DNA from: Nemophila menziesii
Lineage: Eukaryota; Streptophyta; Magnoliopsida; Boraginales; Hydrophyllaceae
Reading direction: 5' to 3'
Length of the DNA stretch: 64,000 bases
Assembly: GCA_029959085.1 (NCBI GenBank)
Contig: JARWIR010000010.1
Location: forward strand, 17,257,001-17,321,000
The position numbers and the translations under genes are program-made. This document shows positions 21,185 to 33,480 of the stretch, one piece after another; the stretch's first letter is position 1; each line of letters begins with the position of its first letter. The notes beneath the pieces are model-generated. The model was not told the origin of the DNA. It made no database searches and saw only the letters and a list, made by a program, of their open reading frames with translations.

Positions 21185-22294
21185 ATGGGTGGACGTGGTA
21201 ACAATTCCGGGCCCTCGGATCAATCAGTAGGTCTTGAGGAGTTCGTAATGGAGGACGATATTCCGTTAACGGATAATACTTATCCCCAACTAATCCGAAC
21301 AGTAGAACAGAAGAAGCAAGGGTGTAAGGTATGGAAAAACACGCTTATTCTAAGATTACTTGGACACACTGTGGGTTTCAGGTACTTGTTGAATAAATTA
21401 ATGCAAATTTGGGCCCCCAAAGCGCATATGGATCTAGTTGAAGTTGGTTTTGGATATTTTATGGTTCAGTTTAGTAGCTCCGAGGATTACGAACGGGTGT
21501 TAAGTGGAGGCCCGTGGATGATACTTGACCGATATCTAATAGTGAGGCCTTGGGACCCGTACTTTATGCCAAAGGATGCCCGGGTTCTTAAGACTACGGT
21601 GTGGGTAAGACTGCCTTGGTTACCATTAATGAATTACACAGACGAGATTTTAACAGCTATAGGGAACTTAATTGGAAAAATGGTGCGAGTGGATCCGTTT
21701 ACAAAGTCACGGGCGCGAGGTAACTTCGCTCGAATTGCGGTCGAAGTTGAGCTGGATAAACCTCTTGTACCAATTATTCGAATACAAAATCATCTACAGA
21801 AAGTGGAGTACGAGGGACTACACCGCATTTGTTTCACGTGTGGTAAATTTGGCCATGTCAAGGAGGAATGTGGAGTGCAAACGGAGAGTGGTAAGAAGGG
21901 AAAAGAGCGTGTTAACGGGGATGTGCCAATTACAAAAACAGAGAATGTGGTTGTTAAGGAGGCGCCAATTTATGGGGAATGGATGACGGTAGATCGGTCT
22001 AGAGGTAGACCGCGTAATAATGGGGGAGGAATAACCCAGAAACCTAATCAGAAAGGGAACAATGGGGGTGGCAAAAAGAAAGCAATGACGCCTAATAAAA
22101 AAAAGAGTGGTGTTCCTAATGACCGGGCGATTGGGTCGAGATATGAGGTCTTAGCTTCGTTGGGAAATGTAGAACCTAGCGGAAGTGGTGTTACGAGTAG
22201 GGCGGATGAGATAACCGTGGGAAGAATAACTGAAAGATATCAGGCTCCAGTGACAAAAGATGATAATGATGACCCCGTTCTATCTTTCCAATGA
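21185..22294 (+). CDS. L1 LINE ORF1: DUF4283 and CCHC zinc knuckle protein
   Basis: The 369-residue frame is uninterrupted. Residues about 40-190 match the DUF4283 domain of plant L1 ORF1 and related proteins (VWKNTLILRLLGHTVGF, GFGYFMVQFSSSEDYERVL, GGPWMILDRYLIVRPW). A zinc knuckle, CFTCGKFGHVKEEC, starts at residue 216. The C-terminus is basic and Gly/Asn-rich. In the family this protein binds LINE RNA. Upstream it abuts the edge of NAC copy 2, leaving almost no 5' UTR, so it may be 5'-truncated. No ORF2 follows in this orientation. It could also be a domesticated relative, but the context favours a LINE. Confidence 0.75.
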   Translation: MGGRGNNSGPSDQSVGLEEFVMEDDIPLTDNTYPQLIRTVEQKKQGCKVWKNTLILRLLGHTVGFRYLLNKLMQIWAPKAHMDLVEVGFGYFMVQFSSSEDYERVLSGGPWMILDRYLIVRPWDPYFMPKDARVLKTTVWVRLPWLPLMNYTDEILTAIGNLIGKMVRVDPFTKSRARGNFARIAVEVELDKPLVPIIRIQNHLQKVEYEGLHRICFTCGKFGHVKEECGVQTESGKKGKERVNGDVPITKTENVVVKEAPIYGEWMTVDRSRGRPRNNGGGITQKPNQKGNNGGGKKKAMTPNKKKSGVPNDRAIGSRYEVLASLGNVEPSGSGVTSRADEITVGRITERYQAPVTKDDNDDPVLSFQ

Positions 22295-23163
22295 GCAAGA
22301 GCAGATGATAATGATGACCCCACAACAGCAGGCACAAGATACAAACCCTTTTCATGATTCCTATATGCCTGTGCAAGCATATAATCCTTTTACAGGCCTC
22401 ATGTAAGGGTCAATTTATGGAATGGAAGTTCAACTTGATGTTGCGATGATAATGTGAAGAATAGAGATCTAAAATGTCTTGTGTAAGGGAAAGAATTAGG
22501 AGGGAATATTTGTTTGATAATTAGGTAGATGGAGGCCCTTTGGTATTGTCGTTTTATTTAGTAATAGTATTGCGAAGGTGGAGGGATAATTTTTTTTCTT
22601 GCTTTTTTAGGAGTAGAATTATGTGTAATGGTTAATTATTTTTAATCTCTGCATATCTAATATTTTTTTTTCGATTATTCAGTTAAAGTTAAACTTTGCA
22701 TTATTCTTTTTCGGTATGTTATTTCCTTAGGGTTTCCCCTGTCCCTCTCTCCCTTCTCTTTCTCAGGTGAGCTGTTTTGGACTCCATCTTCTCAGGCGTT
22801 CATTTATGGAATTCTACTAGGGTTGATTTTGTTTGTTTCTTTAGCTTCTTTTTATATTTTCTTTCTTTATTATTTTTTTTATTTTTTCAAACTTATTGTT
22901 TAACATCCAAATTTGAGTTGTTCTACCACTATATTATATTGATCTACCGTCAACTTCTAAAACGTCTTATGCATCAGAGCAACACTAATAGCTGTTTCTT
23001 AGAGTCTTAAAGGTCATCTAAGAAAGTTGAATAGGCCTCATTCTTCAATATTAAAAGTCTCTAAACCCCAATACAATAGCATTCCAAACAAAAGATTGGT
23101 ATACACTCAGGGTTGCTTACAAGGAAGCAGGTGTAAGCACACCAAGAAAATACATAACACTCA
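22295..23163. other. Unassigned sequence after LINE ORF1
   Basis: The first part (22295-22620) may be the LINE inter-ORF spacer, but no ORF2 start is recognisable. T-rich runs at 22860-22890. No gene is supported. Confidence 0.3.
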
Positions 23164-23505
23164 TTGGTATTGCCTAGGGTGTGATAAAATAATAGATAAA
23201 GTAAGTGCAAATAAACACCCTAGACTACACTACACGTTACTCACTACAAGTATCACAGATCGTATGCAACTTTTAATGATAAACATAATTTGTTCCTCAG
23301 AGACTACGAAAGTTAGAGAGAACTTGTGCAAATATCACATGCAAATAAGAAAATTAGAATAATAATACGCAAGAAATAAAAAGCAATAGTTTTTGTTTGG
23401 TTTTTGAGAAGAAAAAGTAACGAATAAAATAAAGAGAGTAAAGTAAATAAGAAGAGACAATAGTATGAGAGTTTAGCTCGAGATATAGCAAGTAATCCCC
23501 ACTAG
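23164..23505 (-). repeat. Inverted partial Athila LTR (U5 end)
   Basis: The reverse complement matches the last about 350 bp of the LTR at 30846-32401. Shared words include ctagtggggattacttgct, tctcgagctaaac, tctgaggaac and tatcacaccct. It lacks the U3 part and is not next to any coding sequence. Confidence 0.75.
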
Positions 23506-23754
23506 TTTTTTGTTTTGGGCATATACTTTTTCGTTTTTACTCCGGTTTTCGTCCACTTTATATCGAAAGGACGGCGCCGAAAAGATCTACACTTTTTCTT
23601 TAGACTGTTCTTCCAAATTCCTAGACGTTTTTGAGTTATGATCACTTTAGTGTCGTAGCTGTTGAAATTCAAATTTACTTAACAACTTTTCCATTCCTAT
23701 TTAATCTTTACTTCCTTTTATCTCCAATTTCCATCATTATCTTCTTTCCCTTTG
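23506..23754. other. Unassigned sequence
   Basis: No feature is recognised. A ggacggcgccg word near 23570 superficially resembles a primer binding site but lacks the rest of the tRNA-Asp match. Confidence 0.25.
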
Positions 23755-24030
23755 ATCTAAAACCTCTGAAGGTTATCATGGCCGATATGAGAAACCTCAG
23801 TTAAATCTCTTAGAAAGGTTATTGATAATAGAAATTTTCTATCAACATTGAACTTTGACCTACAACCTATGAATGTTAACGCGCTTGATCGCTCTCTCAT
23901 AAAGGTTACCAAGTATGGAATTATACCATCAACATGGAACTTTGACATAAAACCTATGAAGGCTTACACGGTCGATCCAAGAAACCTCGTTCAGTCTCTC
24001 AGAAAGGTTATCAAATATAAAATTATTCCA
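23755..24030. repeat. About 104-bp array units, copy A (right part)
   Basis: Two to three units of the ctaaaacctatgaagg and cagaaaggttatc type continue the array seen at 9346-11420. They match 42960-43187 of copy B. The array is cut at 24030 by the start of an LTR. Confidence 0.75.
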
Positions 24031-24920
24031 TGATGCATCTCTTTTTGTGGAGGATTAATCCACTCTTGATACATTATTTTTGGAGTTTATTGGGCCTAAA
24101 TGAGGGATTTCCCTTAATATTATATATATTGTACTTTTGCCTCTAGTTTTGGTCATATTACTATTTGTAGAGATTTTATGCCTTAATAGTGTCTTATGTG
24201 TGTAGATTTTAGGTACATGATTGACACAAGGTTGAAATATTAAGAGAAGAATTAAAAAAGTCAAGATAAACCCCAAGCCAAGGCGGAATCTGAGCCTAGA
24301 TTCACTTTGGGAAGTTAGAGCATTTTTTAGAGATATCTTTAGGTCATATTGTTTAAGACACCACAGATTACTGGTAAGAGCTTTGGAACTGATTTCTTTT
24401 GATTTAAAAGGGGCTTTAAGTCAGGGTCGTGCGAGAGGTGAAAGAAGTCATTTCGGAGTTACGATGAAGAAGTTATTCCATTTTATTCCACAGTGACTCA
24501 AACTTGTCCAACTTTAGCTAAACACGGGTTGGACCCGTCTAAACCTAACTAAGTGAGCTTAAGGGGACTCAAGCTTTTTTTAGGTCATATATAAGTCTTT
24601 TAGAAACTCCCCTTTCATTATATATCAAATACAACTCATAGCCATCATTTTATTTTAAGGGGAGCAAGAGCAGAAGAGACGGAGAGAACAAAAGCAGGGT
24701 TTGTCCATAAACCCAACGATTTTTCCTCAACAATCCATCGAATCATCTCTTCCTTAAGAGTAACAATCGTTTATTATTTCTTTTAATTATGATTCTTCCA
24801 ATATTATTTTTTATTTTTATTTCTTAACTAAGCCCTCATTGCTTGAGGTTGCTTATGTAAAAACTTATGCTAAGTTAGTTAATTGCTTTATTGAATTTGG
24901 GAGATGTTTAATTTAGTTTG
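24031..24920 (+). repeat. Truncated LTR, second family, copy A
   Basis: This begins TGATGCATCT directly after an array unit and matches 43188-44025 of copy B. It has the LTR-start hairpin (TGATGCATC with GATACATTA at 24068-24076; here one mismatch). A TATATAAG word is at about 24588. It breaks at about 24920 and joins the pol of element 2 without a primer site or gag, so a deletion or insertion joined the two. Confidence 0.65.
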
Positions 24921-26090
24921 AAACCCAATATCAATGACGAAGTTTCTGCATTAGGATCAAGTATACGAGAACAACTTCGAGAATCAGGTGACATTGAACC
25001 AATAAAACAACCATCCATAATATGTCCACCCGTTCTCGAAGATAAACCACTTCCAGACCATCTACGCTATGCATATTTAGGTATGAACAAAACTTTACCT
25101 ATTATTATTTCTGCTAACCTTTCAGGTCCTCAAGAGGATAATCTACTTCATGTGCTCCGCACTAACAAAGAAGCAATTGGATGGACTATTGCCGACATCA
25201 AGGGAATTAGTCCTTTCGTTTGCAAACATAAAAATTATCATTGAGAACGAAGGAGGGCGATCTATAGAGGGACGAAGAAGCCTCATGCCAGCTATGAAAG
25301 AAGTATTAAGGAAGGAGGTAATCAAGTTATTAGATGCGGGAATTATCTATCCGATTGCAAGCAGTGATTGGGTTATTCCAGTGCAATGTGTTCCAAAGAA
25401 CGGAGGTATTACTACTATCCTTACTGATCAAGGTGAAGCCATACCATCAAGAACAGTTGTGGGGTGGCGAGTATGCATGGATTACCAAAGACTAAACAAA
25501 GCTACAAAGAAAGATCACTTCCCGTTACAATTCATTGATCAGATGCTAGACAGACTCGCAGGGAGAGAGTATTATTGTTCTCTTGACGGATATTCAGGTT
25601 ATAATCAGATTTGTGTGGATCCTCTTGATCAACACAAAACAACTTTTACTTGTCCGTTTGGCACCTTTTCTTATAGAAGGATGTCGTTTGGTTTATGGAA
25701 TGCACCTGCCACGTTCCAGAGATGCATGATGGCTATATTTTGGGACATGATTGATAAATATTTGGAGGTTTTTATGTACCACTTTTCGTTGTTTGGAGAT
25801 AGTTTTGATGATTGTTTGAATAATCTTGAGAAAGTCCTTGTGAGATGTAGAGAAAAAGATCTTGTGCTTAACTGGGGAAAATGCCACTCCATGGTTCAAG
25901 AGGGAATTGTGTTACAACATAAAGTTTCAAAGGCAGGGATGGAGGTTGATCGTGCTAAAATTGAAGTTATCAAAACATTACCACCTCCAGTTTCTGTAAA
26001 AGGAGTAAGAAGTTTCTTGGGTCACACAGGATTTTACAGAAGGTTTATTAAAGATTTTTCCAAAATCGCAAAAACCGCTTTGTTCTTTAC
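24921..26090 (+). pseudogene. Athila pol: reverse transcriptase, active site lost
   Basis: The frame starts in the protease-RT linker (KPLPDHLRYAYLG). After a frameshift near 25225 it continues through the RT fingers and palm (GWRVCMDYQRLNKATKKDHF, YYCSLDGYSGYNQI, TFTCPFGTFSYRRMSFGL). The catalytic FMDD box of this family is VFMYHFSL here, so both metal-binding Asp residues are gone. A second frameshift near 26075-26090 separates RT from RNase H. This RT cannot polymerise. Confidence 0.85.
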
Positions 26091-26656
26091 TTGAAAAGGA
26101 TACTCCTTTTAATTTTACTGATGAATGTCTTCAAACGTTTGTGACGATTAAAGAAAAGCTAGTCTCCACACCTATTGTTATACCTCCGGATTGGAGAGCT
26201 CCGTTTGAAGTTTTGTGCGATGCAAGTGATCATGCAATGGGTGTAGTTTTGGGGTAGAGGAAAGACAAGCTCTTCCATACGATTTATTACACAAGTAAGA
26301 CCTTCAACGCTGCCCAAATGAATTATACAGTAACGGAGAAAGAGATGTTAGCCGTAGTATATGCTTTTGATAAATTTTGTTCCTATTTGATTGGGAAAAA
26401 CACTATTGTATACACGGATCATTCAGCTATCAGATACCTTATGGAGAAAAAGGACGCTAAGACGCGTCTTATTAGATGGGTACTATTGCTACAAGAATTT
26501 GACATAGACATTCGAGACCGAAAAGGATGCGAGAATCAAGTTGCAGATCATTTATCCAGGCTCGAAGCATCTGATGCCAACAAAGAACCATTATTGGTTA
26601 AAGAGGTATTCCCTGATGAACAACTTTTTGCTATTAAAGATGCGTTTGTGCCATAG
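26091..26656 (+). pseudogene. Athila pol: RNase H
   Basis: Starting after the frameshift, the sequence encodes the RT connection and RNase H (CDASDHAMGVVLG, then a stop at about 26256-26258, [43 protein letters not shown]). All four acidic positions of the domain remain. A stop at 26654-26656 (FVP, then [10 protein letters not shown]) divides it from integrase in the same frame. Confidence 0.85.
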
Positions 26657-27940
26657 TATGCAGATTTACTCAACCTCATCGTGAGTGGTGTATTCCCTAA
26701 AGATTTCCATCCACAACAAAGACAGAGGTTATCTCACCAGTCCAAACAATTCTTTTGGGATGAACCTTACCTCTGGAAAATTTGCAGTGACCAAGTAGTT
26801 AGACGATATGTCCATGAAGGCGAAGTTGATAAAATTATAACAAGCTGTCATGGATCACCATATGGTGGTCACTTTAAAGGCGATAGAACTGCACCTAAAA
26901 TTCTTCAATCCGGTTTCTATTGGCCTACCATACACAGATATTGTCATCGTTTAGTCCAATCATGTCAAATATGCCAATTCACTGGTATTATATCAAAACG
27001 GGACGCGATGCCGCTCAACAATATTTTAGAAGTCGAAATCTTTGATGTATGGGGAATAGATTTCATGGGACCTTTCGTCACTTCCCATGGTAATCTTTAT
27101 ATTTTGCTAGCAGTAGATTATGTCTCAAAATGTGTAGAAGCAGTGGCAACACCAAAGAACGATGCTCAAACAGTGATAAAATTCTTAAAATCACATATCT
27201 TTACTAGACATGGTACGCAACGTGTTCTGATCAGTGATAAAGGTACCCATTTCATCAATGTTCAGTTGAGAGCCCTCCTTCGTAAGTTTGGAGTGAGACA
27301 CCGCATTTCAACCGGTTATCACCCACAGACTAATGGTCAAGCTGATGTTTCTAATCGAGAAATTAAATCTATTCTTGAGAAGACCGTGAATAAAACAAGG
27401 AAAGACTGGTCATTAAAGCTAGATGATTCTCTCTGGGCTTACAAAACAGCATTTAAAACACCAGTTGGGGCATCTCCATATCGCATGGTCTACGACAAAG
27501 CATGTCATCTACCTATTGAGATTGAAGCTCGAGCCTTCTGGGCTATTAAAACTCTGAATCTAAACCCAGAATTGGCCGGGAAACAAAGGTTGATGCAATT
27601 GAATGAATTGGAGGAGTTTTGCTAACATGCCTATGAAAATTCGCGTCTCTACAAGGAGAAAACAAAGAGATGGCATGATAAACGAATCCGTCCAAATCAT
27701 TTCGAGAGAGGACAAAAGGTACTATTATACAACTCTCGATTCTCGAACTAACCAAGAAAGCTTGAATCCCGTTGGGGAGGACCTTACATAGTAACGAAAG
27801 TCACACCTCATGGAGCCATTGAAATTGAACATCCAACCGAGCAAAGGACATTCATGGTGAATGGCTAGCGTTTGAAACGATACCATGAAATTGGAGACTT
27901 TGGTCGAGAGGAGACAATCCATCTCGAGGAACATGCTTAG
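26657..27940 (+). pseudogene. Athila pol: integrase, near-complete
   Basis: The H2C2 zinc module ([13 protein letters not shown], then [13 protein letters not shown]) and the catalytic triad are intact: [18 protein letters not shown] and [12 protein letters not shown]. The main open stretch is 26681-27625 (314 codons). The C-terminal GPY/F region (WGGPYIVTKVTPHGAIEI) continues in frame beyond stops at 27623-27625, about 27749 and about 27866, ending at about 27940. Only the C-terminal third is broken. Confidence 0.85.
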
Positions 27941-28159
27941 CCTGAGGTACACGTCTAACTCAAAGACGCGAAACAAAAGTGCTCTTGGGAGACACCCCTT
28001 GTTTTAATTTCTTTTTATATTAGTTTTATGTTTTGTATTGTATATTACTAAGTTAGTGTAGATTTTTAATTGTGTTTACAAGAAAATAGGAGAGAAAGGT
28101 AGTATGTTATTGTGCAAGTAATGAGTTTGGGGTCAAAAAGGAAAAACTTGGGAAAGATT

Positions 28160-28612
28160 CGTTTCACTGGCCGGTAGGCCGGTCAAACCACCGGTATGCC
28201 GGTGGGGAGACACGAGCCCACGGGTTGGTGACTCGGGTTCTTTGTTGAGAGTGTGTCTAAGAAAAGCCAGGCGCACCGGCATGCCGCCCATGGCACCGGT
28301 ATGCCGGCCAGAGGAAAAACACGTGCCCACGGGTTTCAAGACTCGGGTATTTTGACGGAGTTAGCTTCTAGACGAATCAGTACACCGGTATGCCGGCGAA
28401 AATCTCTGGTATGCCGGCGCACCAATAACACGTGGCCACGGGTATCATCACAGGCTCATGGCAGAAACTTGCGAGAAGTAATCACGTCCAGCACCGGTAT
28501 GCCGGCCCTAGGTCGGTTTTGAAGAGTTTCTTTCCTAATCCACTTCTTACCTTATCAAGAGTTAACCCTAGCCTCCTCAACACGAATTTTTCAGACCAAA
28601 CATTATAAATAG
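28160..28612 (+). promoter_or_regulatory. Probable internal promoter of element 2
   Basis: Same plan as 2040-2452. Palindromes of the caccggtatgccggtg type lie near 28191, 28276, 28299, 28382 and 28492. CACGTG cores lie at about 28320 and 28430, each followed by cccacgggt or gccacgggt. TATAAATAG is at 28604-28612 and a C/A/T-rich leader follows. The order, and the distance to the ATG at 28868 (264 bp from the TATA box; 275 bp in element 1), are kept although the two elements differ clearly. Confidence 0.55.
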
Positions 28613-28867
28613 ACCTTGAAGCTTGTACAAACCTCCACAATAAACACAATAACATCAATAATCCTCTCCTCCATCCTCCATAAACACAAATTCTTCATCA
28701 AATTCATCACACTACACCATAAAACACCATCATGAACATCAAGCTTTCAAGAATTCTTCCAAGAAACCTTCTTCTTTCATAAAATCCAAGCAAGAAACTC
28801 AAGCCACACCAATCTTTCTTAACTTTAACCCATCCTTGGTGTAACTTGAGTTGTGGGCCAATCAAAC

Positions 28868-29322
28868 ATGACAAACAGAACAAATGCTATGGATTACAAG
28901 AGGAAGTGTTCCATCCTACGGAAGAACAAAAATTTTCCTGGAGCCACAGTTGGAAGGCCTATCAATCATTATGAGCCTATTGAGAAACCAAAGATAGAGG
29001 CACCAGTACAACCATTACCAAAAAGATTAACAGCTAGGATGTCTGTACCATCAAAGCCTAAAGAAAAGACACAAATTGAAGATCAAGGTTCTTCTTCTTC
29101 CTCTTCATCTCAGGATAATTTTTGCTTACCCCATGGGCTATCAAATTGCAACATGAAGTCAATTATTTAAGAAAAGAAAACAAGGCACTTTGAGTGGAAA
29201 TTGCAAAGATTAATTCACAATTGGGAGAGGTAACTGAGATCATGGATATTGACAATTATTCTTCGGAGGAGGAGGAGGAGGACATGATGGATCTTTATGG
29301 CCAGCCAGGTACCCCGTTCTAA
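28868..29322 (+). pseudogene. Small 3' ORF of unknown function (element 2 copy)
   Basis: Homologous to 2719-3199: MTNRTNAMDYKRKC, TARMSVPSKPKEK, a serine run, then after a one-base shift near 29125 WAIKLQHEVNYLRKEN, EIAKINSQLGEVTEIMDI and DMMDLYGQ. The shift and a stop near 29190 break it. Differences from element 1 include several amino-acid changes, so strong constraint is not evident by eye. Family unknown. Confidence 0.55.
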
Positions 29323-30830
29323 TTCTTCTTCTTAATTGCTTGTATGCATTAGGTAGTTTAGTTTAGTTTTAATTTTAAATTTCATTTCTTTATTGAGTCT
29401 TTTTCGAATCGTGGGGACACACTCACTTTTGAGTTGGGGGTAGGGATTCGTTGTCCTCATCTTCTTTTCGTTTTTGCATAAAATTTATATTTTTTTGGGT
29501 TGACATAGGCATAGAATATATTGAATGTACCTATGTGAGCATGATTTAATTAGGTCAATGATAGTAGGTAGTATGTTTATGAAAGATGTCATAAATATGT
29601 TTAGCATGCATATATGAAAACAGGATATAAAAGATAGAAAGGTTAATGAGCAATGCTAAGAAGTTACGTTGAAACTTAGGGAGAGTTATTTGGTGTGTAG
29701 AACGTGAGGTTTGAAAGTAGTTGAAAACCCACTTGTCTATGAACTAGTAGTGAAAAAGTAACAAAATCCGGTAGTTAAATAAATGAATAAGGTAGTTCTT
29801 TCATATTGAAGCCACTTGAAGCCTTTTTATACCTTCTCACCCTTTTATTTGATTATTGTTATTTATCCGTCTTAGCCCCTTTGAACCTTTCTAAAGCCTT
29901 TCATTAACCACATAATAATCCATACCCGTAGTTTATAGGACTTATCTATATGACCTGCACTCAAATCGCAAAACCTGAGACAAGTCGTTTTTAGAGCTTG
30001 AGTTTGGGGTGGTGGGTTTCATTATTAGGGAACATTGGGTTTGCGAATTGTAATTATGATATTATTTATGATGAAAAAGATTAATATTGTAACCCTTTGC
30101 CGGGGTAATAGTGAATGAATAGGAAGCGACAAGCTAAATTTGAAAAGAAAAATATATATATATGAAAAAATAGCGTGATATCTCGAACATCAAAAAGAGA
30201 GTCATAGCTATACAAAAGAAAAAACGATATGCAAAGAATATATATTCGGACCGGCAAAGTGGAATTTGTATATCATCATAAAAAGGTTTTAGTTGGGATT
30301 ATTGGGGATGCAGATCAAAAGCATCAAAAATTGGGTTGATTGAGAACATCTTCGAGTGAAAACTCAAGCTCTAGGGAGATTCATTAATAAAATGTGAGGA
30401 GAGGTCCAAAGCTCACTTTTCATTTATCCAAATATACCACACCGTCCCTAAGCCCCGTTATAACCAAAGACGTTAGGATTTCTAACTGCTTGGTGGAGAA
30501 ACAATTGAGCTATTAGGTAGTAGGTAAGTGGACCATTGGATGCTATATTAGGACCTATGAACAACCTATAGCCATTAGCACGAACTAAGTTAAGACCTCT
30601 CCTTCTGGCATTGCGAAATTAATCTGGACTTAAATTTACGGATTGTTGATTATGTGTATATTAAGCATACGTGTGCATTATTTCTTGAGAATTAATACAT
30701 GAGACTTTTTGGATATTTATTCTCTAGGATCATTTATTGTGTTTCGTTCTTATTCTCCTCCTACTTCTTCTTCTTGTTTATTTGACTTCCTTACTATTCT
30801 TTATATTTATTGTATCGGGACGATACAACT
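29323..30830 (+). other. Conserved non-coding distal 3' region of element 2
   Basis: No gene is seen. PPT-like tracts are at 29429-29441 and 29998-30010. Blocks shared with element 1 include taaccctttgccggggtaat (about 30092) and aaaaagagagtcat (about 30191). Confidence 0.6.
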
Positions 30831-30845
30831 TTGAGTTGGAGGTCT
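30831..30845 (+). promoter_or_regulatory. Polypurine tract of element 2
   Basis: TTGAGTTGGAGGT followed by ct directly precedes the LTR start at 30846. Confidence 0.7.
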
Positions 30846-32401
30846 TGATGTCTCCCTCTTTGTCATGAATAAATCCTACTTGGAGACATCATTTTAGGTG
30901 TATTTATTAGAGTATAGGTCGATTTTATCATGATTTAGTACACTTTCCTATTTCGTATCTTGAATTGATTATTTATTATTTTTAGAGCATATTGGGTTTA
31001 ATTGTTTATTTAGTGTGAATCTTTAAAGATATATGGTAATTAATTAGAGTCCAAGTTAATTCTAAGAGCTAAAGGAAAGAGGATAAACATGGAAATTGGA
31101 GATAAAGAAACAAAAGCTAAAGTATGGAAAGATAAAGCTGCCAGATATATCTGAATTTCACCACCCACGACCACAAATCATCTTGCATCTCAAACTCGTT
31201 GAGGAATTTGGAAGAACGGTCAAGAGAAAAGTTGAATATCTTTCCGAGAAGGTGAATTTAGACTACTCATATGCGTCAAACGGATAAGTATTGAAGCTGT
31301 TAGGACCAAAAGAAAAACGGGGCTGATTCCATATTTTAGGGTTACGAATTTGAGTTGGGTTTGGAGTCCAATACTTAACTTCTCCTTCGAGAAAACGAAT
31401 TAGGTCTTCCTATACACTATAAATACAACCTCTTATCATTAGAAAATGATCCTTGTCCAAACCTTAAGCCAAGAGGAAGCTGCAACACAAGAGAAGAAGT
31501 CTGGAAGGAGCTGAACACCAATTCATGTCTTCTTCAACCTTTCAATTTGTAATTTCTTCTTTTTCTTTCATTAGTATGAACTAATTTACTTTTAGCTTGA
31601 GATTTAGCATATATGTATGAACCCTAGATTTTCTATTTGATTTGGGATACTACGGTATTTAATTGGAATTCAAGTATTTATGTTTTGTTTATGTGTTTTG
31701 ATTTAATGACTATTTTCCTTGCTAGTGCACGAGTATAGGATTACCTTAATAGTAGTTAGATGGTCATCTTAGCTGGGTGTATAATTATTGAAACACCACA
31801 TAACGTCTAGAATAAGGTTTAGAACTGACAAATCAACTTAACTAGATAATCATTAGGGTATGTTTTCACCACTATCACCATGTTTGGAATTGAATTGCTT
31901 AGGGCCTTGGTGGCGCTTGATAACCCTAGGTTTAGGCTGCCTCATGGTGTGTCTGTAGCCCCCTTAGTCGCTCTCAAGGTCTTAGAGAGGGAATTTTGAA
32001 TCCTGATTATTTCATATTACTTGATTCACCCTTAGACGATAGAATAATCAAAACTAGTGGGGATTACTTGCTAATATCTCGAGCTAAACTATCATACTAC
32101 TTGCTTCTCTCTTTTATTTAATTTACTGTCTTTAAATTCTTAGTTTAATTTTCTTATTTAAAACTCAACAAAAATCTCTTCTCTTTTATTTCCTTGCGTA
32201 TTATTTGTTCTAACTTTTTAATATCTGCACTTAAATATTTGCATAAGTTCTCTTTAACCTTCATAGTCTCTGAGGAACGAATTCTACTTATTCATTAAAA
32301 CGTGCATACGTCCTGTATACTTGCAAGTCCGTGCTAGCCTATAGGGTGTCTATATTTTCACTTATTTATATCATCTTTTTATCACACCCTAGTCGACACC
32401 A
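30846..32401 (+). repeat. 3' LTR of element 2 (1556 bp)
   Basis: It starts TGATGTCTCC and ends gacacca. The hairpin is TGATGTCTCC 30846-30855 with GGAGACATCA 30882-30891. TATAAATAC at 31418-31426 is the likely promoter. It is clearly diverged from the LTRs at 4633 and 54974. Its last 350 bp match the inverted piece at 23164-23505. Confidence 0.85.
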
Positions 32402-32605
32402 GGTACGTATATTTGGATAATTTAGAGTGAGCTTTTGGCTCTCTCCTCACTAGCCATCAACGAGTCTCTGTAGAGATTTAGTTACACTCAAATATGTTCT
32501 CACTCATCCCTATTGATGCACTTATTTTGCGTCCCCAATAATCCCAAAGTAAACCTTTTTATGATCACCTAAATAATTTCTACTTTACCGGTCCAAAAGT
32601 GTGTA

Positions 32606-32670
<65 letters not shown>

Positions 32671-33480
32671 TTGTAAGTGGCAACGACTCTCTGTTTGATG
32701 TGAGTTTAGTCATGCCACTATGTTTCTTTTTCTTTCTCACATATATTTTTTCTTTTCTTTTTCCTTTTACCTCGGCAAAGGATTACAATGTATATAACAA
32801 TGTGATCATGAAGCACACATACAAAATACCAATCCCAAAAATAATATTCCTATAAAAACCACCACCCAGACTCAAGCTTTAGACGAGAGTCAAAGCATCG
32901 ATTCGAGTGCGGGTCAATTGGTAAAGTCCTAAATATATAAAGGATAAGGCTTGTAAAGTGGCTAAGTAAAAAATCTTAGAAAGGAAAAGAGTGGGATGAG
33001 ACGGATAATATATCAATTAATAAGGGATAGAAAGCTAAATGACACAAAGGGCTAAACAAAGAATTACCTTAATCATGTTATATCCTGCACAAATTAGTTA
33101 CTACCTCACTTCTAGCACGTTCATCAAATGGTTTATATGATAGTTTTGATCTCACATTCTACACACCACTCATGCTACCTAAGATCAAAATCACTTATAC
33201 GCATTGCTCACTAATCTCTTCTTTACTTACAATTTGCATTTCATGTAAATCTTTTAAGCATACACAAGGCAAATGTATAAATCTACTATCTACTATTATT
33301 AACTCACTAGATTTTGGCTTAAAAGATACATCCATTGGATTCTAAACCAACCTTCACACTTATTTAAAGCAATTAAAACACATAAAAGTGGGGATGTAAA
33401 TAAAAGGATTCCACGCTCAACTCAAAGTTGAGCCGTGACTCGGCTTGAAACTGACTCAATAAAATTAAAGACAAACGCCT
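32402..33480 (-). other. Inverted Athila distal 3' region
   Basis: The reverse complement matches the non-coding distal 3' regions of elements 1 and 2, including gagtgagaacata, aagctcac and the PPT-like words near 32860 and 33410. It continues the inverted element whose 3' ORF is at 33643-34692 and is cut by element 2 at 32401. A (TA)n tract of about 50 bp lies at 32614-32667. Confidence 0.65.
32599..32667. repeat. TG/TA microsatellite
   Basis: A short tg run is followed by about 27 TA units. Element 2 has a much shorter AT run in the equivalent place (about 30152-30161). Confidence 0.9.

Larger units (their letters stand above)
24918..32401 (+). mobile_element. Athila-lineage retrotransposon, element 2 (5'-truncated)
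   Basis: Order: RT, RNase H, integrase, 3' region with internal promoter and small ORF, polypurine tract, 3' LTR. The 5' LTR, gag and most of the protease are missing. Pol is diverged from elements 1 and 3, so it is a separate subfamily. The 3' flank begins ggtac at 32402-32406 inside an inverted Athila 3' region. Confidence 0.88.

Noticed and set aside
23560..23585. ggacggcgccg word as a primer binding site
   Set aside because: Only seven bases resemble TGGCGCC and no LTR end precedes it.
32601..32855. 84-codon frame starting in the TA microsatellite
   Set aside because: The start is repeat-encoded Tyr-Ile and the remainder is the complement of an Athila 3' region.
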